From the NCBI GenBank assembly GCA_001584585.1, contig LSYV01000030.1, positions 5,896 to 42,375 of the forward strand: a DNA stretch of 36,480 nt, written 5' to 3'. The DNA is from Gonium pectorale. Lineage: Eukaryota; Chlorophyta; Chlorophyceae; Chlamydomonadales; Volvocaceae. The position numbers were made by a program, and so were the translations under genes. The notes beneath the pieces were generated by a model. The model was not told the DNA's origin. It saw only the letters and a list, made by a program, of their open reading frames with translations, and ran no database searches. Below, piece by piece: positions 32,601-36,480 of this stretch. How positions within the stretch are numbered: the stretch's first letter is position 1; the number at the start of each line of letters is the position of its first letter.

Positions 32601-35600
32601 AGCGACCGCTGTCGTGAAGGGAAGGAGTCCGTGGGCGAAGCTGCGAAGCGCAGACAGCAGCCCTCGCGACTCGTCACGCAGGCGGAGGCCGCGGCGGCGG
32701 ACCGGTACTGGCGACGCGGAGGAGGTCAGGTTCTCAGTGGCACGGCCCCGCACCTGGAGGCGGCGGGAGCGGCAGCATCGGGAGCAGGCCGGCAGATGGT
32801 CGGCGACAAGGCAGGGTAGGTACTGGGTAGGTGGCGAGGCACACGCGCCGAAGCCCCCCCCCCAAGGTGCCCCGGCAGCCCTCGGAGGGCGCTCGGCACA
32901 TCCGGCCCAAGAGGGAGGCTTCAATGCTGCACCCCGACATAAGGAAACCACAGTGCCCCAATCAATGCAGCAGCCTCACCAGCCGTGTAGTCGCGCCGCC
33001 CACCACCAGGCCGCCCACCAGGCCCGCGCCGTCGCCGTAGCTGCCACCTCTGCCAGCCCCGCCGCTGACCCATCTGAGCATGGTGAGGCCGCCTGCCCCG
33101 TCCAGCTCGCCGGCGGGCAGGGGGGCGTTGGCTGAGTCGGCCCGCACGTAGACGTGAGCGGCGCAGAGCAGCAGCGGGAGCGCGTCGGTGCGGTACAGCA
33201 CCACGTACCTGCGGCCGGCGCCGCAAGCGCGTTGGTGTCTTGGTGCGCCAGGCACACGCGGACGGGGCGCGCTCGGAAACCACCGGATGGAGCGGATGCA
33301 CGCCCAGGCCCACGCCCATGCCGGCAGCCCAGAGCAGAGCCGTCACAGCAAGACGCACCCGCACCCACGCGGCCGCGCATCACAAACGCGGGACCACACA
33401 GATGCCCACGCCCCCCTGTCCCAGCTCCCCACCTGCCGACCGCGTAGCCGGCCGCCCCGTCCCCGCAGGCCGCCTCCGCGGCACCCCCTTGCAGCGAGGT
33501 GTCGGTGGTCAGCAGGTCCCCAGCCAAGCCGCCGCTGGGCGCGCAGGCGGCAAAGCTGCCCGGCGCCAGGTCGGCTGGGTGCGTTGCCCCGTCCCAGTCG
33601 CCGCGCAGCACCGCCACGCGGACCGCCAGGCCCAGCGAGCGGCCGCCCAACACCTGCGACGACAGCACGTGCAGCGGGCGTGTGTGGCGGGACAGAGCCG
33701 GGGTGGAGGGGGGGGCCGGGTCGGCAGGTCGTAGCAGGGGTGGAGGGGGCGCGGGGACGCAGGGCCTTCAGCAAGCACGCCCACACACCCGCCCACACGA
33801 GCGCGTGCGTAGCGGCACGGGCCCTCATGCGCCCCCACGCGCCCTCACCCACCCGCACGAGCGCCACCGCTGCGCTCCGCTGCAGGTCCATGAGCCAGTA
33901 GTTGCGCGAGGGCAGGTCCGCCGCCACGGTGCAGTGGGCCGACTCAGCGGCCAGGCCAGGGGCGGGGGCGGCGCGGGCCCATGCGCTGGGGTAGTTGGGG
34001 TTGCGTAGCGCCAGTGAGGCAGCTGCAGGGGGAAAAGGAGTTTGAAGGGAAAGGAGAATGAACAACGACGAGCTGGGCGCCAGCAGCATAAGTCCAGTCC
34101 GGCGGCCAAGCCGGTCCTTGCCTCGGGGAAAAGGGGGAGAGGGGGGAGGGGGCGATTTGTGGCTTGTGTGCGGGAAGGGCTGGACTCTGGTGGGTTCAGC
34201 GCTGCAGTCGGGCGAGCTGGCACTGCAGGGCGAAGCAGATCCGCATGCCCCTTACGGCGCTACAGATGCGGGCCCCAGTGCGTCCCCGCCTCCCGCGCCG
34301 ACGCACCTCCCGCGCCGGCTGCCTGGCTGGTGGATGCGGCCGTGGGGCGCCACGTCACCAGGCGGAGGCTGCTGTCGGCTGGGGGGAGGGCACCAGGGGT
34401 CCGAGGCAGGTTGGGGCCTCTGAGGCAGGCGCGGTGGCAAGCCATTGCAGGAAAGCTGCGATCCGCACTCCTTACTTCGTTGTACGGTTGTGATTTGGAC
34501 CCGTACCCGTACCCGTACCGGCAGCTCGCGGCCCCCAGGCGGACATCCCGCGCAAAGACCGTGCAAGTCGCCCGGCCCACGCAAGCCCGCCGACACGACC
34601 GACACGACCGACACGACCGACATGCCAGGCTCCGGATACGCCATGCCCTGAGCGACCTGCTCCCGCCCCCCCCTCCCAAGCCCCCCTTCCCCATCCCATT
34701 CACATCCTCTCCCCGCCCCACCCCCGCCCGCCCCGCCCCGCACCCCTCCCCGCTCACTTACCCCCCGCCGCCACCCGTGCGTACACCTCCACCTCGCACA
34801 GCGGCGGCATGCCCCACTGGTAGCCGGCCCGCAGCCGCCAGCGCAGCGGTGCGGAGAGGGTCACGTAGCGCCCGCGCGCACCCAGACAGGCCACGGTGCG
34901 GCGGGAGGGGCCCGACTGGCCGTCCAGCAGCCAGGAGTCGTCGTGCGGGTCCAGGCCCGACATGTGGCCCACGCCCAGGGCGCACGGCGTGTTCTCGCGG
35001 CCGCTGCCGGAGCCGTTGAAGGAGCTGCGGCATGGTGCGTGAGGGGGCAAAGTTGGGTGGGCATTGCCGGCGAATAGCCCTTGCTCCAAATGGAAGAGCA
35101 CGTCCACCGAACGAGGTACTGACAGCCGTGATGCGGCGGTGCGTGCTGCATGCGCGTCAGCACCATCAGTGAGCCGTGCAGCCGGGTAGGCGGGCCCCCA
35201 GCAGCTGCCCCCGCCCCGTTCGCGCCCACCTTCCAGCGGGGACGTTCCCCACGTACACGTCCAGCGAGGGCGACATCTGGCGGGCCGGGGTGGAAGAGGC
35301 GGGGGCCCTTGACGGCTCCCTAGCGGTACACGAACGCGCAGGCGCACTGTAGCGGGCGGCCCCCACTGGCGGGCGGCCGGCTTCCCCGGTGGAAGCAGGC
35401 GCCGGCGGCTGCGGCAAGGCCGCCCGAGGCGCAATGCGGCCCACACCAGCACCCACATTCGCACAATCGCGCTCCCCCCTCCTGCTTCTGGCGCGCCAGC
35501 TCGCTCCCGCCCCCTGCTCACCTCCACGGCCCAGATGCCCTGGTTGAAGGGCGCAAAGGTGATCACCACCGCCTCCACCGCCACGCCTCCTGCATCGCCG

Positions 35601-36211
35601 CCGCCTGCCCACTCGGGCCCCGGCCCCAGCCCCAGGTCCAGCGTCAGGAACACGCCGTCGCTGGGGCCGGTGTACCCGGGCCGGCTGCCCCCGCCTGGCC
35701 TGGCGGCCTCGCTGAGGCTGGTGTTGGCGTCCAGCGGCCGGGGGCAGGTGCGCGCGATGGCGGGGCCTGAACCAGAGGGGGGTTGAGTGCGTGCTTCGAG
35801 CGGTGGAGGCGGCCGGCAGGCGGGACCCACAGGAGACGGCCGATGCGGGGGTGCAGCGCGGGCTCGGGGGTTGGGGCAGGGAGGGGGGCGCACGGGCAAT
35901 GAGTGGGCACGAGGCCCTCCAGTGTCCGGCACCCAACGTCGTCATTCTCACACCCCGCCAGACGACCTCTGGCAACCAAGCGTGAGTTTATCTCCTGCCT
36001 CACGGCCCCCGCCCCCCGCACCCATCCTCGTAGCTCGCACCTGTCGCGGCAGAGGAGGCGGGCGGCACGCGCCCATCGGTGATGAGCGCCCCCGCCGCCA
36101 GCGGGACGGGCCCGCCCGGCCGCAGCAGCTCGTCGCTGCGGGGCGCCAGGCCCACCGACGGCAGGTCGGGGCCCCAGTCCACGGGGCGGTGGTACGACAC
36201 CTGCGCCAGGC
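23682..36211 (-). CDS. large membrane protein with tandem fucolectin/discoidin-like modules, 5' incomplete
   Basis: Twenty-five exons join in frame for about 2,047 residues to a TAG: 36211-36041, 35766-35522, 35276-35230, 35024-34762, 34378-34307, 34022-33853, 33653-33433, 33208-32980, 32753-32361, 32020-31946, 31625-31511, 31360-31238, 30990-30760, 30413-30147, 29882-29701, 29477-29298, 29095-28987, 28697-28606, 28355-28088, 27922-27876, 27390-27215, 26833-26635, 26420-25874, 25709-24082, 23777-23682. The first starts mid-codon; an earlier exon may end at 36471. Four modules each hold a W/F-x-x-D-L strand (VFLTLDLG, YWLMDLQ, FWRLDLG, WWVVDLG) and end RYVTL..LCEVEVYA, RYVVLY..LLLCAAHVYV, GRYVLAG..LMGLEVHT or GRFLTL..LTVCRLALFG, as in F5/8C-fucolectin domains that bind sugars. 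Then follow a Pro/Thr linker, about five hydrophobic segments (residues 1062-1291, with LRWINLAFG), about 700 disordered residues with poly-Gln and poly-Pro, and a last helix. The membrane part recalls algal proteins labelled TRP-like; that is from memory. Function is unknown. Confidence 0.8.
25224..25246 (-). repeat. CAG triplet run coding poly-Gln
   Basis: A CTG run on the plus strand encodes seven to eight consecutive Gln within the long penultimate exon of the large membrane-protein gene. It lies in the low-complexity cytosolic stretch and is likely to vary in length between strains. Confidence 0.8.
26834..26912 (-). repeat. shared intron-end sequence, copy 2 (large gene)
   Basis: The 3' end of the intron before exon 26833-26635 reads GGCTTCTCTA, CTGAG, AATGCCTTCCAACC, a C-rich tract, and then GCCGCCCACCAG. 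It matches the block at 17883-17955 over about 30 bases with few changes, and both end exactly at a splice acceptor. The 5' parts of the two introns are not alike. Confidence 0.65.
29104..29212. repeat. intronic minisatellite, 8-bp unit
   Basis: About thirteen head-to-tail copies of GGCAGGTA or GGCAGGGA fill the intron between exons 29477-29298 and 29095-28987 of the large gene. On the transcript strand this is a TACCTGCC/TCCCTGCC array and forms the pyrimidine-rich part before the acceptor, so array length may affect splicing. Confidence 0.9.
30508..30534 (-). other. candidate 27-nt microexon
   Basis: Between exons 30990-30760 and 30413-30147, a 27-nt segment is flanked by GCGCAG and CAG|gtatcg. 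It is phase 1 on both sides, so it could be included or skipped without changing the frame. It was not counted in the main protein model. Confidence 0.3.
30589..30699. repeat. intronic hexamer array (GGTGCG)n
   Basis: About eighteen near-perfect copies of GGTGCG lie in one intron of the large gene. The plus strand shows GGG every six bases with three-base spacers, a pattern able to form stacked G-quadruplexes. The transcript strand is the C-rich complement. Confidence 0.95.
34591..34620. repeat. short tandem repeat, 9-bp unit
   Basis: Three and a third copies of CGACACGAC lie in the intron between exons 35024-34762 and 34378-34307 of the large gene. A CCCGTA triplet array lies nearby at about 34500-34518. 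Both are ordinary intronic microsatellites. Confidence 0.8.
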
Positions 36212-36480
36212 CTGCGGGGGAGCGGGGAGCGGGGCGACGGGTAGCGAGTGCGATGAGAAGTGGGCATTAAGGTGTCGCACTTGGAAGGGCAGGTACAGTT
36301 GCCTGCAACAGAGTTCGGGAAGACAGGTCAGGGAGAGGACGAGCCACACGCGAGGAGACTGGGATCGGTGCAGAACGCTGCCCGCCGCCCCTGAGGCCAC
36401 GCAGGTCCGCAGTCCTCAGCCATCGAGGCCCCCACCCGACACCGAACTCCACAGCTGCCCGCCGCCCCACCTAGGCCCCC

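Noticed and set aside
1..36480. tRNA, rRNA, CRISPR array or bacterial-type operon signals
   Set aside because: A reading by eye for T-loop consensus words, rRNA blocks and regularly spaced direct repeats with unique spacers found none that held up. The tandem arrays present are simple satellites.

Overview
The window looks like nuclear DNA of a chlorophyte alga of the Chlamydomonadales (volvocine-type). The reasons are GC-rich coding exons with strong third-position G/C, many short phase-consistent GT-AG introns, Ala/Gly/Pro-rich proteins, a plant-type homoserine dehydrogenase, a eukaryotic-topology glutamate-receptor-like channel, and LINE, copia and tyrosine-recombinase retroelement relics. 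A 329-bp run of N (12245-12573) marks a draft assembly. No tRNA, rRNA or CRISPR array was seen. The clade assignment is inference.

Layout. 1-431: minus-strand 3' end of a LINE ORF2, cut by the window edge. 1293-1934: a possible small two-exon minus-strand gene of unknown function. 2944-6817: a complete ten-exon minus-strand gene for monofunctional homoserine dehydrogenase (437 aa predicted). 7567-13190: a plus-strand cluster of dead mobile elements, namely a copia pol relic with its likely 3' LTR, a frameshifted LINE 3' end with an A-rich tail, and a tyrosine-recombinase pseudogene crossing the assembly gap. 15119-20067: a fifteen-exon minus-strand ionotropic glutamate-receptor-like channel (658 aa predicted) without an amino-terminal domain. 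23682-36211: the 3' part of a very large minus-strand gene, at least 25 exons and about 2,047 residues. It encodes four tandem fucolectin/discoidin-like modules, a Pro/Ser/Thr linker, a polytopic membrane region, a long low-complexity stretch and a last membrane helix. Its 5' end lies beyond the window.

The three main host genes are all on the minus strand but are not an operon, and nothing ties them to one pathway. Homoserine dehydrogenase belongs to plastid aspartate-family amino acid synthesis. The other two look like membrane proteins: a ligand-gated channel and a lectin-like surface protein. Exon models were built by hand from splice sites and frame continuity. In all three genes every exon junction keeps the frame to a stop codon, which is the main internal check. 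The most unusual signals are the modular lectin-like membrane gene, a similar sequence block at the 3' end of introns in two unrelated genes, and a G3N3 hexamer array inside an intron.
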